DNA of 64,000 bases from Chryseosolibacter histidinae (GCF_018598225.1 NZ_JAHESF010000026.1:33927-97926), one strand, 5' to 3'; positions 27,395 to 36,376 are shown, numbered from the stretch's first letter. Made by a program: numbers and translations. Notes: generated by a model not told the origin, from the sequence alone.

Positions 27395-27952
27395 CTAGAT
27401 CTTGTTCTTTTCCTTGATAAATTCTCCCTCTGGCGTAAAGAACAATGTCTTTTTATCTTTGCCTTTGACCACATTTACCTGGAAGTACTCCTTCTCCGTT
27501 CTTTTGTCTACCACTTTCAGGCATTTGTATTTGTTGGATGTGATCTGGTAACCCGCGTAGTCGCCGCTGGTTGCCGCGGTGGCGATGTTGGGAGGCAGCT
27601 TCAGGTCGACACCTTCTATCTTCAGCACTTTAAGCTGGCCTTCGTTGTCATACAGGCAATAAATGAATCCACCTTTTTTTCCTTTCAGCCTTACCGTATA
27701 ATATTCGTGGTTTCCCTCCCTGATCTTTTTTTCGAGGGCCTGGCCCCATTCGGTATCTACCATCTCTCCTGAGTTGAGGTAGTACTGAACGGCCGCGGTG
27801 TTGTCAGGGAAATCTTTCTTCACTGCTTCAACAATGGCCGCGGGGGTCTCGCCGGCGGAAACCTTTTTGGAATAGATCGTAACATCATCCTGGGCATACG
27901 CACCGGCATTCGCCACCAGGATCAACAACATGAGCATATTTGAACTTTTCAT
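27395..27952 (-). CDS. Secreted protein, PepSY-like repeat fold
   Basis: This 185-residue protein has a signal peptide (cleavage near AGAYAQD) and two similar halves of the BLIP/PepSY-like type. The first has PAAIVEAVKKDFPDN-x3-VQYYLNSGEMVD and YYTVRLKGKKGGFIYCLYDNEG; the second has GYQI-x-SNKYKCLKVVDKRTEKEYFQVNVVKGKDKKTLFF. This helix-then-four-strand pattern is typical of the PepSY-like proteins of Bacteroidota. Its gene follows 28362-27967 by 14 bases on the same strand, so both are one transcript. Binding of a partner protein or peptide is possible; no enzyme motif is visible. Confidence 0.75.
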   Translation of the reverse strand: MKSSNMLMLLILVANAGAYAQDDVTIYSKKVSAGETPAAIVEAVKKDFPDNTAAVQYYLNSGEMVDTEWGQALEKKIREGNHEYYTVRLKGKKGGFIYCLYDNEGQLKVLKIEGVDLKLPPNIATAATSGDYAGYQITSNKYKCLKVVDKRTEKEYFQVNVVKGKDKKTLFFTPEGEFIKEKNKI

Positions 27953-27966
27953 AGCTATAAAAAAAT

Positions 27967-28362
27967 TTAAGGTTGATTATTATTCCGACCGGTCGCATAC
28001 CATCCAGAAGCCTTTTGTTGTTCCCATTCGGCCTGATAGACAACAAACTGCTGTTCTGTAAGAATGAACTTCAGCTCATGGTCGCGCGCCTCGTACAGGC
28101 GATAGGCATGCTGGAATTTGGCATACCGGTCTGCATGGCTGGTGCGCAAGGAGTCGAACCGTATTGCATAACGCGCATCGAGTGCAGCAACCACAGAAGC
28201 CTGCTCATCCGTAAGGCAGAGACTGTCTTTCATCCATTTGACAGGCAGGCCCGGTTCGTTCAGGATCTTCACCGATACGTATGATTGAGCCATCGACAGA
28301 TGGCCACCGAGGAACAAAACAGCCAACATGACAACACATTTTACCTGTAAAGCTTTGATCAT
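27967..28362 (-). CDS. Small secreted protein, Spy/CpxP-like helical type
   Basis: This 131-residue protein has a signal peptide ending in SMAQS. It continues with DSLCLTDEQASVVAALDARYAIRFDSLR and, near the end, FILTEQQFVVYQ. LTDEQ/LTEQQ motifs spaced about 55 residues apart and all-helical composition resemble the Spy/CpxP family of envelope-stress chaperones in general pattern. The match is by eye and weak. Its gene is directly upstream of the PepSY-like gene. Together they could serve envelope homeostasis. Confidence 0.65.
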   Translation of the reverse strand: MIKALQVKCVVMLAVLFLGGHLSMAQSYVSVKILNEPGLPVKWMKDSLCLTDEQASVVAALDARYAIRFDSLRTSHADRYAKFQHAYRLYEARDHELKFILTEQQFVVYQAEWEQQKASGWYATGRNNNQP

Positions 28363-28411
28363 ATTTTACGGCGCTGGTTTTTAACCGAAAGGTACACTGA
28401 ACCTGTCGCCG

Positions 28412-28606
28412 TTATGAGTGCTTTACCGTGATACACCCGTGAAGGCCTGAAAGCATGATCACATGTGAACCACCGTCTTCAACTTCTTCAGCGACCGATC
28501 CCGTTGTAACTATGCTCCAGCAATCCGGGCAGGGTTCAATTGGGTAGTGGCGGGTAGGAGTAGCGGGGTTTTTCGCTGCTCCTGGCCCGCCCAGCCCTGA
28601 ACCCAC
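28412..28606 (-). CDS. Possible small cysteine-containing peptide, doubtful
   Basis: A 64-codon frame from a GTG at 28606 reads through the gap after the TolB-like regulator on the same strand. It contains EPCPDCWS and ends LHGCITVKHS, with three cysteines and a Gly/Pro-rich start. Composition is not clearly random, and its frame begins 20 bases after the regulator's stop. I list it only as a candidate; it may be noise. Confidence 0.25.
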   Translation of the reverse strand: MGSGLGGPGAAKNPATPTRHYPIEPCPDCWSIVTTGSVAEEVEDGGSHVIMLSGLHGCITVKHS

Positions 28607-28625
28607 ACACAGGGTCCGGTGTTCT

Positions 28626-29516
28626 TTAAAATGCCTGCAAACCGAAGTACGATCTTTCCATCGCCTCCTTCTTATTTTCGCCTTCCACGCCCGGGGTTTC
28701 GGCGCAGCAGCAACCTGCCATCACATCACTGACAGAAGGCACCACCTGGCTTACGATCTCCTCCTGCAGCTGAAACAGGTCTATTGTTTCCGCGTCTTTC
28801 TTCTCTATGGTAGTTCCCCACAACTGGGCGCCCGTTTCGCAAAAGTTCAGAAGAATGTGTATCCGGAGATGTTTGTCGAACTGAACGCACCCCGTCAGGA
28901 TAAATGACGCCTTCAGCAATACGCCCGCCTCCCGGATGTCTTTGAGCTTTTCAGCGATGTGATGGCTGGAGAACGATGACACCACTGATAACGCGCGGTT
29001 GGCTGTGAAGCAGGTGCTCAGGTAAATATCCAGCCCACGAACAAACGAGCCGTGGGTCTTGTGCTCGCTGATATCGTCAAACTCCAGCACGGCCAGCGTA
29101 GGCCTGGCAACACCCTCGTCATTTCCGCTCCAGGTCAGATACCTGGAGGCGCCCTGTGCCGGAGGTATGCCGTGCGTCAAAGACCGTTCAGTAAAGGTGG
29201 GTATGTAACTTCCTTTGGGCACAACGATCTGCACCTCGTCTTTATCGGCCCGCTCATAGTAATACTCCTTTAAAGCGCGACGCAGGCGCCCCGCGTGAAT
29301 GCGCACGATGGAGTCGATCTGAGGATTAAAATCCGGATCCTTCTTCAGCGCGTTGACCGCAATGGTATACTCTTTCAGCTCATGGCTGCGACCCTCGAGC
29401 GTCTCGTTCACAATAAATGTGAGAAAACGCGTCAGCACAATTGAATCCGCGAAAGAGCGGGTTTTGAGGATGCGTTGGAGGTGCATCCGTACCTTTTCAT
29501 TGGTAACAATTTCCAT
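28626..29516 (-). CDS. TolB-like-domain regulator with N-terminal DNA-binding-type region
   Basis: This 296-residue protein has no signal peptide. Its N-terminal half shows a pattern found in front of TolB-like or adenylate-cyclase-like modules: RFLTFIVNETLEGR, LKEYTIAVNAL, DSIVRIHAGRLRRALKEYYYE, VPKGSYIPTF. This resembles the helical DNA-binding domain of signalling proteins. The second half has the TolB_N-like PTLAVLEFDD, LDIYLSTCF and FILTGCVQF segments, the latter a strand-and-helix series without beta-propeller repeats. The C-terminus is short and contains CCC. It is presumed cytoplasmic and regulatory; target and signal are unknown. It is transcribed away from the AraC genes. Confidence 0.72.
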   Translation of the reverse strand: MEIVTNEKVRMHLQRILKTRSFADSIVLTRFLTFIVNETLEGRSHELKEYTIAVNALKKDPDFNPQIDSIVRIHAGRLRRALKEYYYERADKDEVQIVVPKGSYIPTFTERSLTHGIPPAQGASRYLTWSGNDEGVARPTLAVLEFDDISEHKTHGSFVRGLDIYLSTCFTANRALSVVSSFSSHHIAEKLKDIREAGVLLKASFILTGCVQFDKHLRIHILLNFCETGAQLWGTTIEKKDAETIDLFQLQEEIVSQVVPSVSDVMAGCCCAETPGVEGENKKEAMERSYFGLQAF

Positions 29517-29725
29517 AGGTGATTGAAGTTTGAGATCCTTTTCAAAGCCAAGGGGGGTTGGTGCTCAACCGGCGATACATGCATGCACGTTGTCAAATGC
29601 TCCCATTGCCCGCCGGGCTTATCTCAAAGCTAGATCAAGGCAAATGGAACACCTGCAAACATTTCACAAGGGCTGCCATCTTATAGGAATACATGGCCAG
29701 GTTTGTTTTTTTTGCCACGCTGGTT

Positions 29726-30274
29726 TCATCGCGATGCTGCTGCAGGTGCAAGATGGGTCAACGTATCCATTCGTGCATTCAGGCGCGACTGAAAATACAA
29801 TTCCATTTGAATGAACCTGGAAGCGCGGCGGGCAGCAATAACAGGCTTCAGCCTTCTGTAGTAGTCACGGCAGATGCGCTTATAGTTCACGCCGTTCAGC
29901 AGCATCTTTTTTGTCAGCATGTGCTGGCGGTTCTCCCGTGTGGTGCCCAGTGCCGCATGTTCGGCCGCCAGGTGCAGGCGCTCGTTGAACAGGGCTCTCC
30001 GGGTAGCCTCATACTGCTCATAGATCGTCCAGAACGCTCCGGCTTCGGCCTGCGTAATGTCCAGCAGATCGTATACCACTTCTCTTTTTTCACGCTCCCA
30101 GATCACAATCTCCAACGGCATTGTGGTGGTCCGGGCCTGGCTCTTCGCCGTTGATGCCGTTAGCATCAGGGCAATCATGCACAGGCATGCCAGTACAACC
30201 CCGCGGATACATGTCTCCGGCTGGCGCCGTTCGAATTGTGTGCCCGGCAAATAAATGAGGTATCTATTACTCAT
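29726..30274 (-). CDS. Small secreted helical protein, paralogue family H
   Basis: I take the ATG at 30274 (182 residues). A long polar leader precedes a hydrophobic stretch (VVLACLCMIALMLTASTAKSQ), so the true start could be slightly later. The mature part carries the family core: FWTIYEQYEATRRALFNERLHL, YYRRLKPVIAARRASRF and MELYFQSR. These motifs align with 26835-27299 and 33562-33996. It is divergent from the first membrane AraC regulator, with 281 bases between, and could be its target. No known domain is recognised. Confidence 0.72.
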   Translation of the reverse strand: MSNRYLIYLPGTQFERRQPETCIRGVVLACLCMIALMLTASTAKSQARTTTMPLEIVIWEREKREVVYDLLDITQAEAGAFWTIYEQYEATRRALFNERLHLAAEHAALGTTRENRQHMLTKKMLLNGVNYKRICRDYYRRLKPVIAARRASRFIQMELYFQSRLNARMDTLTHLAPAAASR

Positions 30275-30528
30275 AACATAAGATGCAAGTGGCGCGGCAA
30301 CGCGCTGTATAGGCGCAATAGTAAGGCTCACCGCCCGGATCTTCGCTCAAAAAAAATCGCGGATGCCAATGTATCGAACTTCTTGGCACGTAAAAATACT
30401 TTGCAATGCACCAATACCGGCATGCAAAATAATATTCAGGGATACGCCGGAAAAGCTTGCCAAACGGTGTGTGGAGATCGCTTTATTCTCTGAAATACGA
30501 GCATGATTTTTTTGCCCCGGGCAAACCC

Positions 30529-30552
30529 AACCCAACCAAACCAAACCAACCA
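30529..30552 (+). repeat. Short AACC-type repeat in leader of membrane AraC gene
   Basis: The run reads CCCAACCCAACCAAACCAAACC and consists of near-identical 5-base units. It lies immediately upstream of the ATG at 30556. It could be slippage-prone, or simply a C/A-rich leader. Confidence 0.5.
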
Positions 30553-30555
30553 TAC

Positions 30556-31734
30556 ATGGAAGCTGGATTTACGTTTATCTCTTTCCTGGACCTTGGCCTG
30601 ATCGTTACGGGAATAACGTTGAGCATGGTGCTCTGGAATTTCCCGAAGGAAAAAAACAGCGCCAACAAAATACTCTCAGTGGCCATGCTCGCCATTGCAT
30701 GGATCCTGTTTGTGGGATTCCTGATCGAAACACGCCTCATCACTCATCTCCCCCATTTTTATCGCACGGGGCACATTGCGTTCCTGGCCCTTGCGCCGCT
30801 CCCCTACCTTTACGTAAGGCATATCGTACTAAAACAAAATATCTCCGCGGCAGATACCGTCCACGCGATACCGCTGGCCCTCTACCTCGTGGATTACATT
30901 GCTTTTTTCCTGCTACCGGCAGATCAGAAGTTGTTGCTGATCCGGCAGGACATAAGCGGTTTCAAAACCACCAACAGCTTTGATGAAGGTTGGTTCTCGT
31001 CTGATGTGTTCTATTATCTTTTACAACTTTTACTGGTGTTTTTCTATTGGATATTGCAGGTACGTCTCTTATACCTGCACGTCTTCAAAGGCTCCGCATC
31101 GGGTCACGACAAAGCACCGAGGTCATGGCTTTATTACTTCATCTCCACACAATTGTGTGGGTTTGTGCCACTGCTGGTGAAAGAGACCGATGCGCATGTA
31201 CACTGGACCATCGTCACTGTTGCGGCAGGCGCCCCGGTGGCAGGTATGACATTATGGTTATTTCTGAAACCGGAGATCTTATATGGTCTGCCAGAGCAGG
31301 AGGCAATCGAAAGTATTACAGACGCGGTCGTTTACAAGCAACACAACGGAGCAGATATTCATGCGCAGGCCCTCACTACCCTTCACGATAAAGACATGGC
31401 TCAGCAATTGCACGCATACATGACGGAATCCAAAAAGTTCCTTCAGCCTAAGTACACCATCAACCAACTGTCGAGCGAGCTCAACATTCCGCCTCACCAC
31501 CTTTCAAACTTTTTAAATCACCAGCTGCATATCAGCTTTCATGATTTTCTGAACAAATTCAGGGTAGAGCATTGTATCGAAAGAATCAAAAAAGGCGACG
31601 CACAACGCCTCACGCTGGAGGCGCTGTCATTTGAATGCGGTTTCAGCAACAGGAACTCGTTTACAATTGCCTTTAAACGTGTTACGGGCATCACGCCCTC
31701 TGACTTCATCCGGTATGTCAGATTAACGGGCTAA
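30556..31734 (+). CDS. AraC-family regulator with N-terminal multi-pass membrane domain
   Basis: From the ATG at 30556 the protein has 392 residues. The first 240 contain about seven hydrophobic helices (e.g. FLDLGLIVTGITLSMVLW, AFLALAPLPYLYVRHIVL). The last about 110 form an AraC-type HTH pair with FLQPKYTINQLSSELNIPPHHLSNFLN and LEALSFECGFSNRNSFTIAFKRVTG. Such architectures let a membrane-embedded sensor act directly on DNA. A paralogue follows at 32196 with the same layout. Both lie next to family H helical protein genes. Just before the start is a 26-base run of AACC/AAACC repeats that probably forms its untranslated leader. Confidence 0.88.
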   Translation: MEAGFTFISFLDLGLIVTGITLSMVLWNFPKEKNSANKILSVAMLAIAWILFVGFLIETRLITHLPHFYRTGHIAFLALAPLPYLYVRHIVLKQNISAADTVHAIPLALYLVDYIAFFLLPADQKLLLIRQDISGFKTTNSFDEGWFSSDVFYYLLQLLLVFFYWILQVRLLYLHVFKGSASGHDKAPRSWLYYFISTQLCGFVPLLVKETDAHVHWTIVTVAAGAPVAGMTLWLFLKPEILYGLPEQEAIESITDAVVYKQHNGADIHAQALTTLHDKDMAQQLHAYMTESKKFLQPKYTINQLSSELNIPPHHLSNFLNHQLHISFHDFLNKFRVEHCIERIKKGDAQRLTLEALSFECGFSNRNSFTIAFKRVTGITPSDFIRYVRLTG

Positions 31735-32195
31735 GCACGCAGGGTAAAGGTGACATTTGTCTTTTTGTGCGCATTTCATGCATAGAATGTTTCTAAAGAT
31801 GAAGACCAAAATAACGCCATAGCATGCAAAATATCGCAAGGCCTCTTTCCTTATAAGATTATGCCCTAACATCTCTAAAAAGCGACCAAGACCAGATAAA
31901 CTATGCGAAGCGCAGCCACGGTCGCCAGTATCTGTAACGCACGCAACGGGGTGGCTTGGGCTCTTTGAACAGTTATTTAATTTTTATAACCGGCAGGTTT
32001 CTTACATGGCAAAAGTTTGAACCCATGTAACTTTTTTGAGCGCGGCACATTTTTTTTAGCCGGTTTTTTGCGAAATTCATCGCAGGCAATAGTTCGATCA
32101 CGCTTTGAAAGCCTCACGGCTTTTTTCCCGCATAGTCTGATCATCGATCCGAGTAGCATGGCTTTGCTTGGCTGGTTCTTCAAACTCAGACTAAT
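31735..32195 (+). other. 461-base stretch without a recognisable gene
   Basis: This lies between the two membrane AraC genes. It has a CTTATAAG palindrome near 31850, a GCGACC/GGTCGC inverted pair near 31885-31925, and no protein-like open frame. A 68-codon minus-strand frame at 31977-32183 is lysine-rich and looks accidental. Probably terminator of the first gene and promoter of the second. Confidence 0.5.
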
Positions 32196-33350
32196 ATGAC
32201 ACTGACATTAAATCTGCCAGCGATCGTCTATATCGTTGGCGTAGTACTCGGCTCGATCGTGTCTTCCATCTGTTGGGTCTACCGCCGTAATACAAGATCC
32301 TCCATGAGGCTGCTCGGCGCCTCCGTATTCAGCCTCACCTGGACGTTGTTTGTGTTCTTCACTTCAGAATCGCAGCTGATCATGTACCTGCCCCACCTCT
32401 TTCACACAGGTTATATCTCCACGCTGCTTTACATGCCTTTTTCATACTTTTTCATACGGCAGTCTACACTGGGCGTCAACCCATCGTATAAAGACCTGGT
32501 CCATGCCCTGCCGTTGATCCTCTTCCTGATAGATTATTCAGCGATCTTTTTTTTATCCGCCAACGAGAAGGTGCACCTGATGGAAGCGGATAAAAATTCG
32601 GCATACGTTCTCCAGCAGGGGTGGTTCATTCCGATGTATCTCCAACGCCCCGTACGGTTCGTGCTGTTCCTGCTCTACGCCGGCCTCCAGTTCAGGCTGG
32701 CCTTCACTCACTATACGCCTAAGCGAAAATGGTTAACACTTTACCTCACAGCGCAATTCATGCTGGTGACCTACTATGTTATTTATCAATTTACTTTAGA
32801 CCCGTTTGTGTGGAGGGTCATTAACGTCGTAGCGGCGGTATACCTGGTGTTCATTGCCATCGGGCTTCTTTTTCACCCGAGAATACTCTACAATTATGAG
32901 CTGACAACGGCGGAGAGCAAGCTGACGGACCGTATCAAACGACTGGATACAGTGAACAACATTGACAGCCTGCATCAAAAAAGAAATGAAGAGCTCACCC
33001 GGCGTCTCGAAGCGTTCATGGACAGGGAAATGCCACACATGCGTCCCGGGTATTCCATCACAGACCTGTCTGCTGCATTGCAAATACCGGCGCACCACCT
33101 GTCGGCATTGCTCAACCATCACCTGGGCCTGTCTTTTAACGAATACCTCAATAAACGCCGCATCGAGCACTGCAAAGAACGCATCCTTGAGGGCGCGGCA
33201 GAATCACTGACACTTGAAGCGCTCGCATTCGAATGCGGGTTCAATAACCGGAACTCCTTTACATCTGCGTTTAAACATTTCTACGGAATGACCCCGTCAG
33301 AATTCATCAAACTGCAAAAAAATACACTGGCAACTGCCAAGGAATCTTAA
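32196..33350 (+). CDS. AraC-family regulator with N-terminal multi-pass membrane domain, second paralogue
   Basis: This 384-residue protein shares layout and motifs with its neighbour at 30556: hydrophobic helices across about the first 225 residues (IVYIVGVVLGSIVSSICW, ALPLILFLIDYSAIFFL), then RPGYSITDLSAALQIPAHHLSALLN and LEALAFECGFNNRNSFTSAFKHFYG in the AraC-type output domain. The identical spacing of LEALxFECGFxNRNSFTxAFK in both genes points to tandem duplication. It is followed by a family H secreted protein gene at 33562 on the same strand. Membrane-linked transcription control is well supported; the stimulus is unknown. Confidence 0.88.
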   Translation: MTLTLNLPAIVYIVGVVLGSIVSSICWVYRRNTRSSMRLLGASVFSLTWTLFVFFTSESQLIMYLPHLFHTGYISTLLYMPFSYFFIRQSTLGVNPSYKDLVHALPLILFLIDYSAIFFLSANEKVHLMEADKNSAYVLQQGWFIPMYLQRPVRFVLFLLYAGLQFRLAFTHYTPKRKWLTLYLTAQFMLVTYYVIYQFTLDPFVWRVINVVAAVYLVFIAIGLLFHPRILYNYELTTAESKLTDRIKRLDTVNNIDSLHQKRNEELTRRLEAFMDREMPHMRPGYSITDLSAALQIPAHHLSALLNHHLGLSFNEYLNKRRIEHCKERILEGAAESLTLEALAFECGFNNRNSFTSAFKHFYGMTPSEFIKLQKNTLATAKES

Positions 33351-33561
33351 TTGTAAGCAGGTGATTTAAAAAATTGGCAAGGGTTGAACAGCCGCCGGCT
33401 AATTTTGATCAATCAGTCGCATAGCCATATCGGTGACCAACTATCTACGGGCTGCGATTGAATTATTGCCAAACTCATCTCTCCTGCTCTCACCGGCAGG
33501 AGAGACATGGGTTACAGGCAGACTGTGATCATGAACCATTGACGATCCATCATTAAAAGTT

Positions 33562-33996
33562 ATGAATAAACTTATGATCAGCTTATTGATTGTCAGCTTC
33601 CAGCTGCCGCCTGCAGCCATGGCACAAACGGATACGACCAATATCAGCATCCGTTTGACCATCAGCCCGTCAGAGGCCTTTTGGAAAGTTTACCGCCAGT
33701 ATGAAACGGCCTATTTCAACCAACTCTTAAAAGCAAATCAGCTGGCCGCAGACTACGCAGCGTGTGTGGCAGGCAATGACGCGGCCACGCACAAGGTTTT
33801 TATGAAGTGGCTTAAAAATGATATAGCAGGCGACAAGCTCAAAAAAAGATATTACAAAAAATTCAAAAGAGTTTCATCACCACGGATGGCCTCAGCGTTC
33901 ATCCGGCGTGAGAACAATGCAGAAAGCGAGGTAAGCCGTTTATGGATCAGCACGGCAGAATACCAACGGGATCGCGGGCGTCCACCCATTCCATAA
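33562..33996 (+). CDS. Small secreted helical protein, paralogue family H
   Basis: This 144-residue protein has a signal peptide (SFQLPPAAMAQT). The core has FWKVYRQYETAYFNQLLKAN, then YYKKFKRVSSPRMASAF and a C-terminal polar tail. It is the most diverged of the three family members in the window, keeping FW-x2-Y-x2-YE and YYKK but losing the ELE segment of the others. It stands 211 bases after the second membrane AraC gene and before an unrelated receiver gene. Function is unknown. Confidence 0.72.
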   Translation: MNKLMISLLIVSFQLPPAAMAQTDTTNISIRLTISPSEAFWKVYRQYETAYFNQLLKANQLAADYAACVAGNDAATHKVFMKWLKNDIAGDKLKKRYYKKFKRVSSPRMASAFIRRENNAESEVSRLWISTAEYQRDRGRPPIP

Positions 33997-34117
33997 AAGA
34001 AAGCGGCCCAACCTCTCCCAATGAAGCAACCCATTGAAATTACCTGCTTGTAAAAGCAATGCGGCCTTATTGTGCCCGAAAAAACCAATGGAAACACCAA
34101 ACTTAATTCTTACCTGT

Positions 34118-34531
34118 ATGGAAACAAAAATCTGCTACCTGATCGATGACGACGATGACGACCGTGAGCTCTTTGAAACCGCGTTGTACCACGTAACCCA
34201 GGAGATGTGCTTCATGACGGCCACCAGCGGCGTGGAGGCGCTTCAGCAATTTTGCGGGCACGAAGACTTTACACCGGATTATATTTTCATTGATCTTCAC
34301 ATGCCGGTGATCGATGGAAAAGAATGCCTGGCCGAGATCAAAAAAATAAACCGTTTCAAAGACATACCCGTGGTGATGTACTCCACTTCCATGGCCCAGC
34401 AAGACATTGACGATACCCGGAAGCTGGGCGCCACGGCCTACATCAGCAAACCCTACAGCATGGCGCAGCTCGAAAAAATGCTGCAAACGTTCTTCAGCGA
34501 GTACAACCCCAAATCGCAGGCCCATGGATGA
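34118..34531 (+). CDS. Single-domain response regulator
   Basis: I start at the ATG at 34118 (137 residues), where the receiver fold begins with METKICYLIDDDDDD; a second ATG at 34088 in the same context (ATGGAAACA) would add ten residues. The phosphoacceptor is D59 in FIDLHMPVIDG and the conserved lysine lies in YISKPYS. The next gene, a histidine kinase, starts inside its last codons (8-base overlap), so the pair is translationally coupled, with the receiver first. No output domain is present. It probably passes phosphate or acts on a partner protein. Confidence 0.9.
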   Translation: METKICYLIDDDDDDRELFETALYHVTQEMCFMTATSGVEALQQFCGHEDFTPDYIFIDLHMPVIDGKECLAEIKKINRFKDIPVVMYSTSMAQQDIDDTRKLGATAYISKPYSMAQLEKMLQTFFSEYNPKSQAHG

Positions 34532-35780
34532 AGAAATTACAAGACGATTGACTCAAATTCTGCTGCAGCTCGACAAGGCACTGGCCACTGCCAACGCTAA
34601 AAACGAGATCTACCACCGGGTGACCCATGTATTTGAAAAAAATCCGGATGACCTGCACTTCTTTCTGATGTATGAGCTCGATGCCCATGCGGCTACACGC
34701 GTTGCCATTTCCGATGCGGATCTCTTCGGGGCCATTGCTCCGGAGAAGCTCAGCCTGCACGATGAGCACACGGCGTGGCCGTTGCAGGCAGCCGCGCATT
34801 GCAATGATTACCTGATCTTTGACACCGAGAACCTGTTCATCAAAAAGATCTCCCTTGAAAGCTGGCAGCAATTGCCCGCCAAAATGCTGTTGTTCCCCCT
34901 GAAACAGCTCTCAACGCTCCAGGCCAGCGCCGTGGTGATCTTCGGCACCACGTTATCGGGCTCGCTGCTGGAAACACAGATCGGTTTTATGAGGCTGATC
35001 GCCGCGAAGATCGCCTGCTGCCTGCAAAACGTAGAAAGCCTGACGGAAACCAGGCAGCTCGCCAGCGAAAGGCATGCCGCTGCGGAAGCACAACTGGAGC
35101 ACCTTCGTTATATCTCCAGCCACGACCTGCAGGAGCCCCTCAGGAAAATAAGGACCTTCACCAATCTTCTGCTCCGCAGCGCCCATGCAAACGGACTCCC
35201 CGCTGAGCACCTGAAAAAGATCGACCATGCCGCCGCCCATATGTCGGGCCTGCTCCAGAATATTGTGAGCTATGCGAGCATTTCAAGAAGCGGCAATTTC
35301 ACTGAATGGGTAGACCTCACTTCGGTTGTTGAAGACGCCACGGCTGCGTTTGAAACAGAGATCCGGAAAAAACTGGCCGTGATCACCTACAGTACCCTTA
35401 CAAAAATAAAGGGCGACCGAAAACAGCTGACCGATCTCTTTAAAAACCTGCTGGAGAACTCACTGCGGTTCTGCGAGATCCCGCCCGTCATCAGCATATC
35501 GCACCGGCTAACCTCAATGAAAGAAGGTTATATGCATAACTATGTGGAAGTGATCTATACCGATAACAGCATCGGGTTCGAACAGCGCCATGCGGGCAGA
35601 GCGTTCATGATGTTCCAGAAGCTTCACAACAAAAAAATGCTGGGCAACGGAATGGGCCTTGCCTTTTGCAAAAAGATCGTGGAGAACCATCAGGGCTTCA
35701 TCGATGTTGAATCAAAAATAAACCAGGGCACGATGTTCCGCATCATGCTCCCGGTTGAAAACGACCCGGAGGAAGAATGA
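34524..35780 (+). CDS. Soluble histidine kinase with GAF-like N-terminal domain
   Basis: The start at 34524 overlaps the receiver gene (ATGGATGA) and gives 418 residues. No membrane segment is visible. Residues 20-175 look like a GAF-type sensor module. The kinase core follows: H200 in RYISSHDLQEPLRKIR, N box FKNLLENSLRF, G1 DNSIGFEQ and G2 GNGMGLAFCKKI. In G1 the usual DNGIGF has Ser in place of the first glycine, perhaps weakening but not excluding ATP binding. This type resembles phytochrome-like kinases. It is coupled to the receiver upstream, which is likely its phosphoacceptor. Confidence 0.9.
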   Translation: MDEEITRRLTQILLQLDKALATANAKNEIYHRVTHVFEKNPDDLHFFLMYELDAHAATRVAISDADLFGAIAPEKLSLHDEHTAWPLQAAAHCNDYLIFDTENLFIKKISLESWQQLPAKMLLFPLKQLSTLQASAVVIFGTTLSGSLLETQIGFMRLIAAKIACCLQNVESLTETRQLASERHAAAEAQLEHLRYISSHDLQEPLRKIRTFTNLLLRSAHANGLPAEHLKKIDHAAAHMSGLLQNIVSYASISRSGNFTEWVDLTSVVEDATAAFETEIRKKLAVITYSTLTKIKGDRKQLTDLFKNLLENSLRFCEIPPVISISHRLTSMKEGYMHNYVEVIYTDNSIGFEQRHAGRAFMMFQKLHNKKMLGNGMGLAFCKKIVENHQGFIDVESKINQGTMFRIMLPVENDPEEE

Positions 35781-35802
35781 AGTAAGAAAGGCAAGGGCCG
35801 TC

Positions 35803-36366
35803 TTACTTCTTCTTCACAGGAGGAGGAAAGCTCTTCATGATCTTGGCAACGGCGGCCGGTATGGTTACATCGGGCTTGCTCGAAGGCGTATCGATCTCCT
35901 TGTTGCCGATGCCCTCCCAGATCAGCCTGCCCGTGACCGTATCGATCACCTCTATGATCAGCGACCCATCGGTATAATCGTCTACATTGAAAGTGGTGTG
36001 GCCACCGCCCATGCCCACACCCCAGCTGTAAGGCCTGTATACACCGCCGTAATCGTAATAATTGGTGGTGGCGGTCACCTCTTTCTTGTTGGTCATGATG
36101 GTAACTGCATTCACCTTCAGATCAGGAGTATCGTTGTCCTCCTCAAATCCTTTCGCGATCATTTCGGCCCTGATGGCATTGATGATCCGGTTGGCGTTCA
36201 GCTCACTCATTGCCTGATCTTTTTCGCTGAAGTTCCTCATGGCAAAACTTTTATAATTGCTGAAGTTCGCGCTTCTGTCATAGTCGCTGGTGACTTTCAG
36301 CGGTGTTTCACAAGACAGGCCGGTGATCATCAGCAGCAAAAGCGGTATTGAATGTTTACTTTTCAT
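35803..36366 (-). CDS. DUF4136-family lipoprotein
   Basis: The ATG at 36366 gives 187 residues; upstream codons are the tandem repeat and not coding. The signal peptide ends in a lipobox (MITGLSC, Cys near residue 19). DUF4136 features: SDYDRSANFSNYKSFAM, ANRIINAIRAEMIAKGF, DTPDLKVNAVTIM, YTDGSLIIEVID and LIWEGIGN. It is about half identical by eye to the copy at 43565-44161. Its gene is directly downstream of a barrel gene (36432-37109) on the same strand. Its role is unknown, but pairing with barrels is repeated in this window. Confidence 0.87.
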   Translation of the reverse strand: MKSKHSIPLLLLMITGLSCETPLKVTSDYDRSANFSNYKSFAMRNFSEKDQAMSELNANRIINAIRAEMIAKGFEEDNDTPDLKVNAVTIMTNKKEVTATTNYYDYGGVYRPYSWGVGMGGGHTTFNVDDYTDGSLIIEVIDTVTGRLIWEGIGNKEIDTPSSKPDVTIPAAVAKIMKSFPPPVKKK

Positions 36367-36376
36367 ATATGGAATA

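Noticed and set aside
31977..32183. 68-codon minus-strand frame before the second membrane AraC gene
   Set aside because: Composition is lysine-rich without any signal, domain or neighbour support.
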